Below are positions 1 to 6,996 of a stretch of DNA of 10,337 bases, piece by piece. Below the pieces are notes generated by a model that was given only the letters and a program-made list of their open reading frames with translations, was not told the origin of the DNA and searched no databases. Source of the stretch: Eubacteriales bacterium (lineage in GTDB: Bacteria > Bacillota_A > Clostridia > Lachnospirales > Lachnospiraceae); the NCBI GenBank assembly GCA_030527765.1, contig JAUNAE010000105.1, positions 1 to 10,337 of the forward strand, written 5' to 3'. Position numbers and translations under genes: made by a program. Within the stretch, counting starts at the first letter, position 1. Every line of letters starts with the position of its first letter.

Positions 1-92
1 GTGTAGAATAAGACGAAGCGGTAAGCGGTGCATCTAGTCGTACAGGCAACAAACAGCGGTTGGGCTAGATAGAATATAAATCAAACAATGAT

Positions 93-182
93 CCCGGAGT
101 ATGAATACTCTGATATGAACCCTCAAGTAGACGTGGGCTATCAGACTTCGTGCTCCGGGTTTTATGTTATAAAATCCAGAGC
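93..182 (+). promoter_or_regulatory. Candidate attenuator or riboswitch-like leader with two mutually exclusive stems
   Basis: The sequence shows two long stems that cannot form together. Stem A pairs 93-105 with 147-159 (13 bp including two G-U pairs). Its interior can fold further (109-115 with 139-145, and CCC 120-122 with GGG 135-137), and it is followed directly by TTTT. Stem B pairs 152-165 with 169-182 (13 pairs, one mismatch at 156/178, 3-nt loop) and uses the CTCCGGG strand that A needs. Stem A is terminator-like, although its U tract is short. Stem B has no U tract and would act as the anti-terminator. The element lies about 100 nt upstream of the permease start. It matches no riboswitch class I can recall. 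The alternative is a partial terminator between an upstream binding-protein gene and the permeases, giving unequal expression. Confidence 0.45.
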
Positions 183-193
183 ACAACCATGGG

Positions 194-252
194 ATTGCAA
201 AATCATGGCAATTCTTGTATCATGGAAAGATGTAATTCTTTGCAATAGGAGA
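194..252 (+). promoter_or_regulatory. Helix abutting the ribosome binding site of the first permease
   Basis: ATTGCAAA (194-201) is perfectly complementary to TTTGCAAT (239-246), which ends one base before the AGGAGA ribosome binding site (247-252). The enclosed segment can form a second hairpin, 215-221 with 229-235, including two G-U pairs. The placement would position or shield the ribosome binding site. A role in translation control is inferred. The region also has competing pairings (for example 187-191 with 204-208), so the fold is uncertain. Confidence 0.3.
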
Positions 253-259
253 CAAAAAA

Positions 260-1204
260 ATGAAAAGAATAATGAACAAGCTGCTGCAGTCGATACTGGT
301 TATGTTCATCGTATCGATCTTGTGTTTTGCTCTTGTGAAGCTGGCACCGGGAGATCCGGTTCTGACATACGTACAGCCAAACATGAGTGAATCTTATATC
401 GCTACACTGAGAGAGAGTCTTGGATTAAACAAGCCACTGTATGAACAGTACTTCTTGTGGCTGATCAAGATTCTTCACGGAGATTTTGGGTATTCTCTCG
501 TGAATACACGACCTGTTTTGACACAGATTATGAATCGTCTTCCGGCAACTCTGCTGCTCATGGGAACCAGTATGGTACTTGCCGTACTTATTTCCATTCC
601 ACTGGGTCTCTACTGTGGCAAGAACAGCAACGGAAAACTGGACAAAGTAACCAGTGTCTTATCTTATGTTGGAATTTCTATTCCGAATTACTGGTTTGGA
701 ATTCTCTTAATTTATTTGTTCAGTGTATATCTTGGATGGCTTCCGAGTATTGGAATGCACAGTGATGGAAACAAAACAACGTTGGACCTGATCCGTCATC
801 TGATTCTGCCATGTTCTGTTATGACTTATGTAAATACAGCGCAGTTTACCCGCTATATTCGAAGCAGTACGATTACTCAGATGTCCGCAGATTATGTCTC
901 CGTTCAGAGAGCGTACGGAATGTCTGAGAATCAGATCCTGTTCCGTCATGTCTTAAAGAATGCAGTGCTTCCGCTGATCACTGTTCTTGGAATGAGTCTG
1001 CAGTCTCTGGTATCCGGAGCAATGATCTGCGAACAGGTTTTTTCCTGGCCGGGAACCGGTCAGCTGGCAGTCACAGCCGTTACCACCTTTGACTATCCGC
1101 TGATTATGGGAATTACCATGATGACGGCGCTGATGATTGTCATCGGTAACTTGCTGGCGGACATTTTGTATACGATCGTTGATCCGAGAATTCGATTAAA
1201 CTGA
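260..1204 (+). CDS. Peptide/nickel-class ABC transporter permease (DppB/OppB type)
   Basis: This is an inner-membrane permease of a binding-protein-dependent importer in the Opp/Dpp/Nik class; it forms the translocation pore with the permease encoded next. The 314 residues fit the family length. An N-terminal membrane segment (about residues 8-28) is followed by the typical family opening ALVKLAPGDPV, then an extracytoplasmic region with the LGLNKPLYEQYFLWL stretch, and then five hydrophobic segments. The cytoplasmic ATPase-coupling (EAA) loop is the DYVSVQRAYGMSENQILFRH stretch near residues 212-231. The protein ends with the usual VDPRIRLN tail. The start at 260 has an AGGAG 8 bp upstream. 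The coupling loop reads RAYG where most relatives have RAKG, a mild divergence. Substrate class (oligopeptide, dipeptide, nickel) cannot be decided from the permease. Confidence 0.93.
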   Translation: MKRIMNKLLQSILVMFIVSILCFALVKLAPGDPVLTYVQPNMSESYIATLRESLGLNKPLYEQYFLWLIKILHGDFGYSLVNTRPVLTQIMNRLPATLLLMGTSMVLAVLISIPLGLYCGKNSNGKLDKVTSVLSYVGISIPNYWFGILLIYLFSVYLGWLPSIGMHSDGNKTTLDLIRHLILPCSVMTYVNTAQFTRYIRSSTITQMSADYVSVQRAYGMSENQILFRHVLKNAVLPLITVLGMSLQSLVSGAMICEQVFSWPGTGQLAVTAVTTFDYPLIMGITMMTALMIVIGNLLADILYTIVDPRIRLN

Positions 1205-1216
1205 GGCTAAAGATTT

Positions 1217-2050
1217 ATGAACGAAAATATCAGACGAAATTTGAAAGCGGCATTTAAGAAAAACCATTTTGCAAAGGCGGGTGTTTTTCTGATTGCCTTG
1301 TTTAGCATTGTTGCAATTCTTGCACCGGTGCTTCCGATTGATCCGGACTCTTTGAATGTATCAGAGAGACTGGTGGCTCCGTGTCTTGCACATCCTTTTG
1401 GCACGGATGACATGGGACGTGATTACCTGGCACGCTGTATCTATGGAGGAAGAACCTCCCTTCTCGTTGGTTTTATGGCAATGATTCTATCTACTGCCAT
1501 AGGTGTTTTTGTAGGTACGGTAAGTGGTTTTTTGGGCGGTAAGACGGACGTCGTTATTATGCGTCTTGTAGATGCTCTGATGAGTCTTCCGACTTTTTTG
1601 TTAATGGTTGTTATGAATGCATACCTGGATGCAGGTGTGAAGAATGTGATTCTGATTATCGGATTTTTGACATGGATGAGTATTGCCCGTATTGTCCGTG
1701 GAGAAACCTTGTCATTAAAACAGAGAGAGTATGTCGTATACAGCCGTGTATCCGGACAGAGCAGAGGAAAGATTATTCGGAATCATATTCTGCCGAACGT
1801 GATGCCTACGGTGATTGTCTCTGCAACAATCAATATCGCTCAGGCAATTCTGATGGAATCTGCGCTCAGTTTCTTTGGACTTGGTATTATTCCTCCGACA
1901 GCTTCCTGGGGAAGTATGCTGAACAGTGCACAGTCCAAAATGCTGACAGCACCGTATCTTGCAGTATTTCCGGGTCTTTTGATTCTGCTTACCGTTATCA
2001 GTTTCAACTATGTAGGTGAAGTCATTCGAAAGATTTATGAGCAGAAATAA
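1217..2050 (+). CDS. Peptide/nickel-class ABC transporter permease (DppC/OppC type)
   Basis: This is the second integral-membrane subunit, partner of the preceding permease, from which it is separated by 12 bp. The 277 residues begin with a short cytoplasmic tail and a membrane segment (about 20-39). The family hallmark HPFGTDDMGRDYLARCIYGG then appears near residues 59-78, where OppC/DppC proteins carry HPLGTDxxGRDxLSR. Further membrane segments follow, and the coupling loop YVVYSRVSGQSRGKIIRNHI precedes LPNVMPTVIV. A GAGG at 1203-1206, overlapping the upstream stop codon, sits 10 bp before the ATG, so coupling to the upstream gene is likely. The C terminus ends FNYVGEVIRKIYEQK and lacks the LDPR ending common in the family. 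Assignment to the family is firm; substrate is open. Confidence 0.93.
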   Translation: MNENIRRNLKAAFKKNHFAKAGVFLIALFSIVAILAPVLPIDPDSLNVSERLVAPCLAHPFGTDDMGRDYLARCIYGGRTSLLVGFMAMILSTAIGVFVGTVSGFLGGKTDVVIMRLVDALMSLPTFLLMVVMNAYLDAGVKNVILIIGFLTWMSIARIVRGETLSLKQREYVVYSRVSGQSRGKIIRNHILPNVMPTVIVSATINIAQAILMESALSFFGLGIIPPTASWGSMLNSAQSKMLTAPYLAVFPGLLILLTVISFNYVGEVIRKIYEQK

Positions 2051-2080
2051 CACGAATAATAGAAAGTATGTGAGGCACAA

Positions 2081-3052
2081 ATGAATAATTTATTGGAAGT
2101 GCAGGATTTATCTGTGACATTTTATACAGATCTTGGAGAAGTACATGCGGTAAAGAATGCATCTTTTCAGGTGAATAAAGGAGAAATCTATGGGATTGTC
2201 GGAGAATCCGGCAGCGGAAAGAGTGTTTCTACCAAAGCGATTATGCGGATTAATCCGGAAAACGGCAAAGTAGAGTCCGGTCAGGCACTGTTTGACGGGG
2301 TGGATGTTCTGTCTCTGTCTGAGAAAGAGTTTCGTCCATATCGAGGCAAACGGATTGCCATGATTTTTCAGGATTCTCTTTCGGCATTAAATCCGGTGTA
2401 CAAAGTCGGAACAAAGATGGTGGAGCTTCTTCGAAGATTAAATGGTCTTTCCAAGGCGGAAGCTGCAGCGAAAGCTAAGGAACTACTTGGCAAAGTCGGT
2501 ATTGTGGATCCGGAGAGATGCTTTCACAGTTATCCTCACGAATTGTCCGGAGGAATGCGTCAACGAGTGATGATCGCCATGGCAATCAGCTGTAATCCGG
2601 ACCTGATCATTGCAGATGAACCGACGACGGCGCTTGATGTTACGATTCAGGCTCAGATCCTTCATATGCTCCGGGATATCCGAAAAGAGCAGGGCATGAG
2701 TATGATTCTGATTACCCATGATCTTGGAGTTGTTGCCCAGCTTTGTCAGAGAGTTTCGGTGATGTGCGGTGGATATGTCGTTGAGACCGGATGCGTAGAT
2801 AAGATTTTCCATTCTCCGGAGCACCCGTATACAAAGGCATTGATCGCCAGTATGCCGAAGACGGGACAGGAATTCAAACCGTTCCTGGAGCATGGTGTCC
2901 GTAAGGAAATGGAGAAGGAACTGTGCCCGTTCTATGAGAGATGTCAGGAGCGCATGGAGAAATGTGCCGAAGAAGTTCCGAAAATGGTGAAGGGTGAGAA
3001 TGGACATTGCGTGCGATGCTTTCGTGCAAAAGAGGTGATTGAGAGTGAGTGA
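2081..3052 (+). CDS. Peptide/nickel-class ABC transporter ATP-binding protein (DppD/OppD type)
   Basis: This is the first of two cytoplasmic ATPases that power the importer. In the 323 residues, the Walker A motif GESGSGKS is at 41-48, the Q-loop FQDSLSALNP starts near 96, the ABC signature LSGGMRQR is at 155-162, Walker B LIIADE is at 175-180, the D-loop ALDV follows, and the switch histidine is H213 (ITHDLGVV). The C-terminal oligopeptide-transporter extension begins at HPYTKAL (248-254). It carries five cysteines (282, 288, 295, 310, 313), matching the iron-sulfur-binding tail known for DppD/OppD proteins. A TGAGG at 2071-2075 sits 5 bp before the ATG. The last bases overlap the start of the next ATPase. 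Function is confident; substrate is not defined. Confidence 0.94.
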   Translation: MNNLLEVQDLSVTFYTDLGEVHAVKNASFQVNKGEIYGIVGESGSGKSVSTKAIMRINPENGKVESGQALFDGVDVLSLSEKEFRPYRGKRIAMIFQDSLSALNPVYKVGTKMVELLRRLNGLSKAEAAAKAKELLGKVGIVDPERCFHSYPHELSGGMRQRVMIAMAISCNPDLIIADEPTTALDVTIQAQILHMLRDIRKEQGMSMILITHDLGVVAQLCQRVSVMCGGYVVETGCVDKIFHSPEHPYTKALIASMPKTGQEFKPFLEHGVRKEMEKELCPFYERCQERMEKCAEEVPKMVKGENGHCVRCFRAKEVIESE

Positions 3053-4022
3053 AAAGAAAGATTTCATTGAAGTAGAAGATCTGGTGATCCGTTTTCCTAA
3101 AAAGAGTCGAAAACTGATTCAGCTGCATCCGGAGTATTTTCACGCAGTGGATCATGTAAACTTCCATATCGCAAGAGGAGAGACATTTGGTCTTGTGGGA
3201 GAATCCGGCAGCGGTAAATCTACCATTGGAAAAGCGATTCTCGGATATCTTCATGCAGAAAACGGAAGCATCTGTTATGACGGAGAAGAGATTACCGGGA
3301 AGAATGATAAAGAAATGCTTCCATATAGAAAGAAGATGCAGTCTGTTTTTCAGGATCCCTATTCTTCTCTGGATCCCAGTATGACGATTCGGGAGATTAT
3401 TTGTGAACCGATGGAAATCCATCACATGTACACAAAGGAAGAGAGATCAAAACGTGCGGGGGATCTGCTGGAAGCGGTAGGTCTTTCAAGAGATGACCTG
3501 AGAAGATATCCGTATGAGTTCAGTGGAGGACAGAGACAGCGAATTTCCATAGCGAGAGCCCTCTCGGTAGATCCGGAATTTGTTGTCTGCGATGAGCCGA
3601 TTTCAGCGCTGGATGTTTCGCTTCAGGCGCAGATTGTATTTATGCTTCAGGATCTTCAGAAGAAGATGCATCTGACCTATCTGTTCATCAGTCATCAGCT
3701 TCAGGTTGTGCAGAAGATCTGTGATCATATTGGAGTGTTGTATCTGGGAAGTCTGATGGAGGAAGGAACTTCACAGGCTGTTTATGAGAACCCTCTTCAT
3801 CCTTATACGCAGACACTGATGTCCTCGATTCTTGAGGCGGATCCGGATGTACACAGTCTGGATCATATCTCAGCAGATTCCGGTGTTCAGCAGTATGGGG
3901 GAAAGGGATGCAAGTTCTGTAATCGCTGCCCTCATGCGAAAGAGGAATGCCGGGAAAAAGAACCGGGATATTATGAGGCAGAGCCGGGACATTTTGTGCG
4001 CTGTTTTATGTACAAGAACTAA
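3045..4022 (+). CDS. Peptide/nickel-class ABC transporter ATP-binding protein (DppF/OppF type)
   Basis: This is the second ATPase, heterodimer partner of the preceding one. I chose GTG at 3045: an AGAGGTG at 3031-3037 lies 7 bp upstream and the resulting 8-bp overlap with the previous stop suits translational coupling. A TTG at 3039 is possible but sits only 1 bp from that site. From the GTG there are 325 residues: Walker A GESGSGKS at 52-59, Q-loop VFQDPYSSLDP near 101-111, signature FSGGQRQR at 159-166, Walker B FVVCDE at 179-184, switch histidine H217. That histidine is followed by Gln (SHQLQVV) where the family usually has Asp (SHDL). The HPYTQTL extension ends in a cysteine cluster (289, 292, 295, 302 and 320), as in relatives. 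Confidence 0.93.
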   Translation: MSEKKDFIEVEDLVIRFPKKSRKLIQLHPEYFHAVDHVNFHIARGETFGLVGESGSGKSTIGKAILGYLHAENGSICYDGEEITGKNDKEMLPYRKKMQSVFQDPYSSLDPSMTIREIICEPMEIHHMYTKEERSKRAGDLLEAVGLSRDDLRRYPYEFSGGQRQRISIARALSVDPEFVVCDEPISALDVSLQAQIVFMLQDLQKKMHLTYLFISHQLQVVQKICDHIGVLYLGSLMEEGTSQAVYENPLHPYTQTLMSSILEADPDVHSLDHISADSGVQQYGGKGCKFCNRCPHAKEECREKEPGYYEAEPGHFVRCFMYKN

Positions 4023-4070
4023 GACGAATCAAGTCGTGCTAAGAGGCCGACTGCCGAAAATGGAGATGCC

Positions 4071-5600
4071 ATGAAAGAGACAAAACAGACAGAAAATAGA
4101 AAAAAATCAAACAAAGAAGAATCAAAAAAAGGGAAATCGAATAAAGGAAAGAAAATAGGAATTGCTGTCGCCGGAGTCCTTATTCTGGCCTGTGCGGCAT
4201 TGTTTGCTGTGATATTTGTGAACTATCGCAGTCAGACATTTATGAGCAGGACTTCCATTAACGGATTTGATGTTTCGGGTCAGACCATTGAGGAAGCAAT
4301 TGAGACTGTACGCAGCGAGTACGATACTGCAATTGTGAAAATCTTTGAAGGAGAGACGCAGGAGCAGAGCGGACGACTGAAAGATTACGGATATCTGCTG
4401 GATGAGGCGGGAATTCAGGCATTGGTAGAGAAAACCATGTCTCTGCAGAAAGAAAACTTCGGTGCAGTATTTCAGGCGTTGACCGGACGCAGCCGTTATC
4501 AGATGACACTGCCGATTTCCTTTGACAGTGACCGTTTTGCACAAGTAGTGAAGGCTTCCAGACTGAAGGATGCACGAATTGCCACATCCGATGCGGAACT
4601 CGTTTTTGACGAGAGCGCAAAGGAGTATTCCATCAAACCGGAAGTATACGGAAATGAATTCAGTGATGAACAGTTTCAGAATCTTGTAAAAGACGAAATT
4701 GATGAGTTCACATCGAAAGGTTCTGAAGAAAAGGGTGGGGAACTTGTGATCAATATTCCTGAGGAATTTTATGAAAAGCCGCAGGTTCTTTCCGATGATT
4801 CGATCCTTATGAATCGAAGAGACGCATATAATAAGTATTGCAAAGCAGAGATTGTTTATACATTTGGAGAGACCACAGAAACTCTGGACTGGTCAACCAT
4901 TCAGGATTTTGTAAAACTGAATGAAAACGGGGATGGATATCTTCAGGAAGATCTGATCCGAAGCTGGCTTAGTGAATTTGCAGGAAGACATGATACAAGA
5001 TTCTATGAGAGACATTTCACGACGACTTATGGAAATACCGTGACTTTCCCGGGAAATATGAACGAGTACGGTTACACAACCAACGAGAGTGCAGAATATG
5101 AGCAGCTGGTGCAGGACATTGCCTCTAATACGACTGTGACGAGAGAACCGGTCTACTACACAACCAATGATTATGGAAATCCGGTATTTTTGAGCAGAAA
5201 TGGTCAGGATGATTTAAATGGCACCTACGTTGAGGTGAATATTTCGGCTCAGCATCTCTGGTTTTACAAAAATGGCGGTCTTGTGATTGACAGTGACTTT
5301 GTCTCCGGATCCGTGGCGAAGAATGCAGAGACTCAGACAGGAGTGTTCCCATTGGCTTACAAAGAAAGCCCGTCCGTTCTTGTTGGATCAAATGCGGCAG
5401 ACGGATACGAGACAAAAGTACAGTTCTGGATGCCATTCTACGAAGGGCAGGGACTTCATGATGCAACATGGAGAAGCAGCTTCGGAGGTGAAATTTACAA
5501 GACAAGTGGCTCTCATGGATGTATTAACCTGCCATACAGTGTGGCAGAGGTGATTTATAACAACATCGAAGGTGGAACTGCCATAGTAGTATTTAAGTGA
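4071..5600 (+). CDS. Membrane-anchored L,D-transpeptidase (YkuD family)
   Basis: This enzyme forms L,D (3-3) peptidoglycan cross-links or attaches to stem peptides outside the membrane, using a cysteine nucleophile. In the 509 residues, 1-27 are a Lys/Glu/Ser-rich cytoplasmic tail, and one hydrophobic segment (about 29-51) acts as an uncleaved anchor. A long exported region (about 60-375) follows; in Clostridia homologues this part holds peptidoglycan-binding (PG_binding_4-like) modules. The catalytic YkuD domain runs from about 384 to the end. Its motif is clear: GLHDATW with H463, then SGSHGCINLP with H482, G483 and catalytic C484. GGAG at 4062-4065 lies 5 bp before the ATG. The gene starts 48 bp after the transporter with no convincing terminator between, so cotranscription is possible. 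Confidence in the catalytic class is high; the accessory domain boundaries are approximate. Confidence 0.93.
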   Translation: MKETKQTENRKKSNKEESKKGKSNKGKKIGIAVAGVLILACAALFAVIFVNYRSQTFMSRTSINGFDVSGQTIEEAIETVRSEYDTAIVKIFEGETQEQSGRLKDYGYLLDEAGIQALVEKTMSLQKENFGAVFQALTGRSRYQMTLPISFDSDRFAQVVKASRLKDARIATSDAELVFDESAKEYSIKPEVYGNEFSDEQFQNLVKDEIDEFTSKGSEEKGGELVINIPEEFYEKPQVLSDDSILMNRRDAYNKYCKAEIVYTFGETTETLDWSTIQDFVKLNENGDGYLQEDLIRSWLSEFAGRHDTRFYERHFTTTYGNTVTFPGNMNEYGYTTNESAEYEQLVQDIASNTTVTREPVYYTTNDYGNPVFLSRNGQDDLNGTYVEVNISAQHLWFYKNGGLVIDSDFVSGSVAKNAETQTGVFPLAYKESPSVLVGSNAADGYETKVQFWMPFYEGQGLHDATWRSSFGGEIYKTSGSHGCINLPYSVAEVIYNNIEGGTAIVVFK

Positions 5601-5603
5601 CAG

Positions 5604-5619
5604 AAAGGTGTGACGGAGG
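5604..5619 (+). promoter_or_regulatory. Two possible ribosome binding sites for the dehydrogenase gene
   Basis: GGAGG (5615-5619) touches the ATG at 5620 with no spacer, which is too close for normal use. An AAAGGTG at 5604-5610 lies 9 bp upstream and is the more plausible site. No in-frame start further downstream has a better site, so the ATG at 5620 stands. Confidence 0.45.
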
Positions 5620-6594
5620 ATGAAAGCAGTAATTTTAGAGGGACATGCGGTAAATCCCGGGGATATCAGTTGGAGTCCGGTGACAGACCTTGTAGAGACC
5701 AAGATCTGGGAGAATACAACGGAGGACACCAAGTGGGAGAGAATCAAGGGCCATGAACTCGTATTGACAAACAAGGTGGTCATTGATGAGGAAGTCTTTT
5801 CACGCTATCCGGAAATTCGCTATGTGGGAGTACTTGCCACGGGATATAACGTAGTTGATCTGGAAGCGGCTTCCCGCCACGGGGTGGTCGTAACGAACAT
5901 TCCTGCATACAGTACGGATTCTGTGGTTCAGATGACCTTTGGACTGATGCTGAATCTGGCATCCAAAGTGACAGAGCACGCTGAGAGCGTTCGAAGAGGA
6001 GACTGGATACAGAAGGATACCTTCTGTTATTGGAATTCTCCGATTATGGAACTTGCCGGAAAGACACTGGGAGTTTACGGGTTCGGAAATATTGGCAGAA
6101 AGGTTGCGAAAATTGCTTTGGACTTTGGAATGAAAGTTCTTGTATATACAGCTCATCCGGAAAAATATGATTCTTATGAGAGAGAAGGGCTTCGGTTTGT
6201 CTCCGAGGAAGAAGTGTTCAGAGAGGCAGATGTTCTTTCTCTTCACTGTCCGCTGAATGACAAAACGCACCATCTCATTCAAAAGAAAAATATATGTCTT
6301 ATGAAAGACGGCGCTGTTTTGATCAATGTTTCCAGAGGCGGTCTGGTATGTGAACAGGACCTTGCAGATGCATTGCACTCAGGAAAATTATCCGGTGCCG
6401 GAGTGGATGTAGTAGAGCAGGAGCCTATGAGAGAAGACAATCCTCTTCGCACGGCACCGAATATTCTGATCACACCCCACATTGCCTGGGCAAGCCGTGA
6501 AGCAAGAATGAGGCTTGTGGACATTGCGGGAAGTAATGTGAAGAGTTTTCTTGCAGGACAACCGGAGAATCAGGTGAATCTCAACAGGAATTGA
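5620..6594 (+). CDS. D-2-hydroxyacid dehydrogenase, glycerate-dehydrogenase type
   Basis: This is an NAD(P)-dependent oxidoreductase that interconverts a 2-keto acid and a D-2-hydroxyacid (for example hydroxypyruvate and D-glycerate) in the cytoplasm. The 324 residues have the normal family length. The split catalytic domain (about 1-100 and 290-324) surrounds the Rossmann domain with GFGNIG at 154-159. Catalytic residues are R239 (NVSRGG), E268 (VEQEP) and H287 (TPHIAW). The PHIAWAS ending of the motif and the YWNSP stretch (138-141) resemble glycerate dehydrogenases more than D-lactate or phosphoglycerate enzymes. The residue at the end of the second Rossmann strand is Thr (VLVYTAHP, T177) instead of the Asp typical of strict NAD users, so cofactor preference is uncertain. 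Only 19 bp separate it from the L,D-transpeptidase gene, implying cotranscription. D-lactate dehydrogenase activity cannot be excluded. Confidence 0.88.
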   Translation: MKAVILEGHAVNPGDISWSPVTDLVETKIWENTTEDTKWERIKGHELVLTNKVVIDEEVFSRYPEIRYVGVLATGYNVVDLEAASRHGVVVTNIPAYSTDSVVQMTFGLMLNLASKVTEHAESVRRGDWIQKDTFCYWNSPIMELAGKTLGVYGFGNIGRKVAKIALDFGMKVLVYTAHPEKYDSYEREGLRFVSEEEVFREADVLSLHCPLNDKTHHLIQKKNICLMKDGAVLINVSRGGLVCEQDLADALHSGKLSGAGVDVVEQEPMREDNPLRTAPNILITPHIAWASREARMRLVDIAGSNVKSFLAGQPENQVNLNRN

Positions 6595-6611
6595 ACGATT
6601 TGGCGCTCACA

Positions 6612-6633
6612 AGTGGAAATTTGCACTGTTTTT
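6612..6633 (+). terminator. Weak terminator-like palindrome after the dehydrogenase gene
   Basis: AGTGGAAATTTGCACT (6612-6627) is a near-perfect palindrome with one mismatched position on each side, followed by TG and five T. As RNA the stem would be only about 4 bp with an 8-nt loop, so termination would be poor. It could equally be a protein-binding dyad in the region ahead of the next promoter. Confidence 0.22.
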
Positions 6634-6686
6634 GGCGAGTTTTGGCGAAGAATACAAAAGCAGGAACGAAATATTTACGAAATATT
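6631..6686 (+). promoter_or_regulatory. Two sets of helically phased direct repeats upstream of a promoter
   Basis: TTTGGCGA occurs at 6631-6638 and again at 6641-6648 (10-bp period); a third TTTGGCG lies at 6599-6605. ACGAAATATT occurs at 6666-6675 and exactly again at 6677-6686 (11-bp period), just before the predicted promoter at 6693-6723. Same-face tandem repeats with about one-turn spacing are typical of sites bound by OmpR/PhoB-type response regulators or similar tandem binders. Which regulator binds is unknown, and the role is inferred from spacing and position only. Confidence 0.4.
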
Positions 6687-6692
6687 AAAAAA

Positions 6693-6723
6693 TGCACATA
6701 AATGATCTTTCATGTGATATGAT
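6693..6723 (+). promoter_or_regulatory. Predicted sigma-A promoter for the 6757-8382 gene group
   Basis: TATGAT at 6718-6723 is preceded by TG at 6715-6716, giving a good extended -10 element. The -35 is weak: TGCACA at 6693-6698 matches TTGACA at 4 of 6 positions with a 19-bp spacer. A weak -35 with extended -10 plus upstream direct repeats suggests activator dependence. Transcription would start near 6730, giving a leader of about 27 nt. Confidence 0.5.
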
Positions 6724-6756
6724 GACAGAAAGAAGAGAAGTTGGAGGTGGAATTGT

Positions 6757-6987
6757 ATGGCAATGAATCCGGCCATGCTGCTGCAGATGAGAGAACGTCT
6801 GCAGATTTTTGAAAGACAGCACCCAAAAGTACCTATGTTCATAAAAGATGTCGGAAACCGTGCTTTTCAGGAAGGGGCAGTTCTGGAACTGAAAGTTACG
6901 GACCCCGATGGAAGAACATACGTAACCAATATGAGAGTTACTGAGGAAGATGTGAAAACGTTTTCCATGTTTAAAGGAATGAACTAG
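6757..6987 (+). CDS. Small conserved-looking protein of unknown function (76 aa)
   Basis: I do not recognise a named family. The ATG follows GGAGGTGG (6743-6750) at good spacing, and the gene is the first behind a predicted promoter. The 76-residue product has no signal peptide, membrane segment or cysteine. An amphipathic helix is likely in residues 8-22 (LQMRERLQIFERQHP), followed by an alternating strand-like part (VLELKVTDPDGRTYVTNMRV) and a short C-terminal helix ending VKTFSMFKGMN. It is soluble and compact, about the size of HPr (roughly 85-90 aa), but lacks the HPr phosphorylation-site signature around the catalytic histidine. The next gene, an HprK-like P-loop protein, begins about 9 bp later, so the two are probably made together and may interact. 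That is inference from context only. Confidence 0.75.
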   Translation: MAMNPAMLLQMRERLQIFERQHPKVPMFIKDVGNRAFQEGAVLELKVTDPDGRTYVTNMRVTEEDVKTFSMFKGMN

Positions 6988-6996
6988 AAGGGATTG

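Noticed and set aside
93..182. Known riboswitch (purine, SAM, T-box, cobalamin, c-di-GMP, glycine)
   Set aside because: None of the conserved core motifs of these classes is visible, although the stem arrangement is switch-like.
88..390. Open reading frame of 100 codons across the leader into the first permease
   Set aside because: It has no ribosome binding site, overlaps the permease out of frame and covers the strong RNA stems; its composition is not protein-like.
2199..3220. Shared GGAGAATCCGGCAGCGG string in both ATPase genes as a DNA repeat
   Set aside because: It encodes the same Walker A motif in paralogous proteins, so it reflects homology.
2483..3425. Long minus-strand open frames opposite the ATPase genes
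   Set aside because: Shadows of well-supported + strand genes, without ribosome binding sites or recognisable motifs.
4023..4070. Terminator between the transporter and the L,D-transpeptidase gene
   Set aside because: Only a 5-bp AGTCG/CGACT pairing with no T tract, too weak to call.
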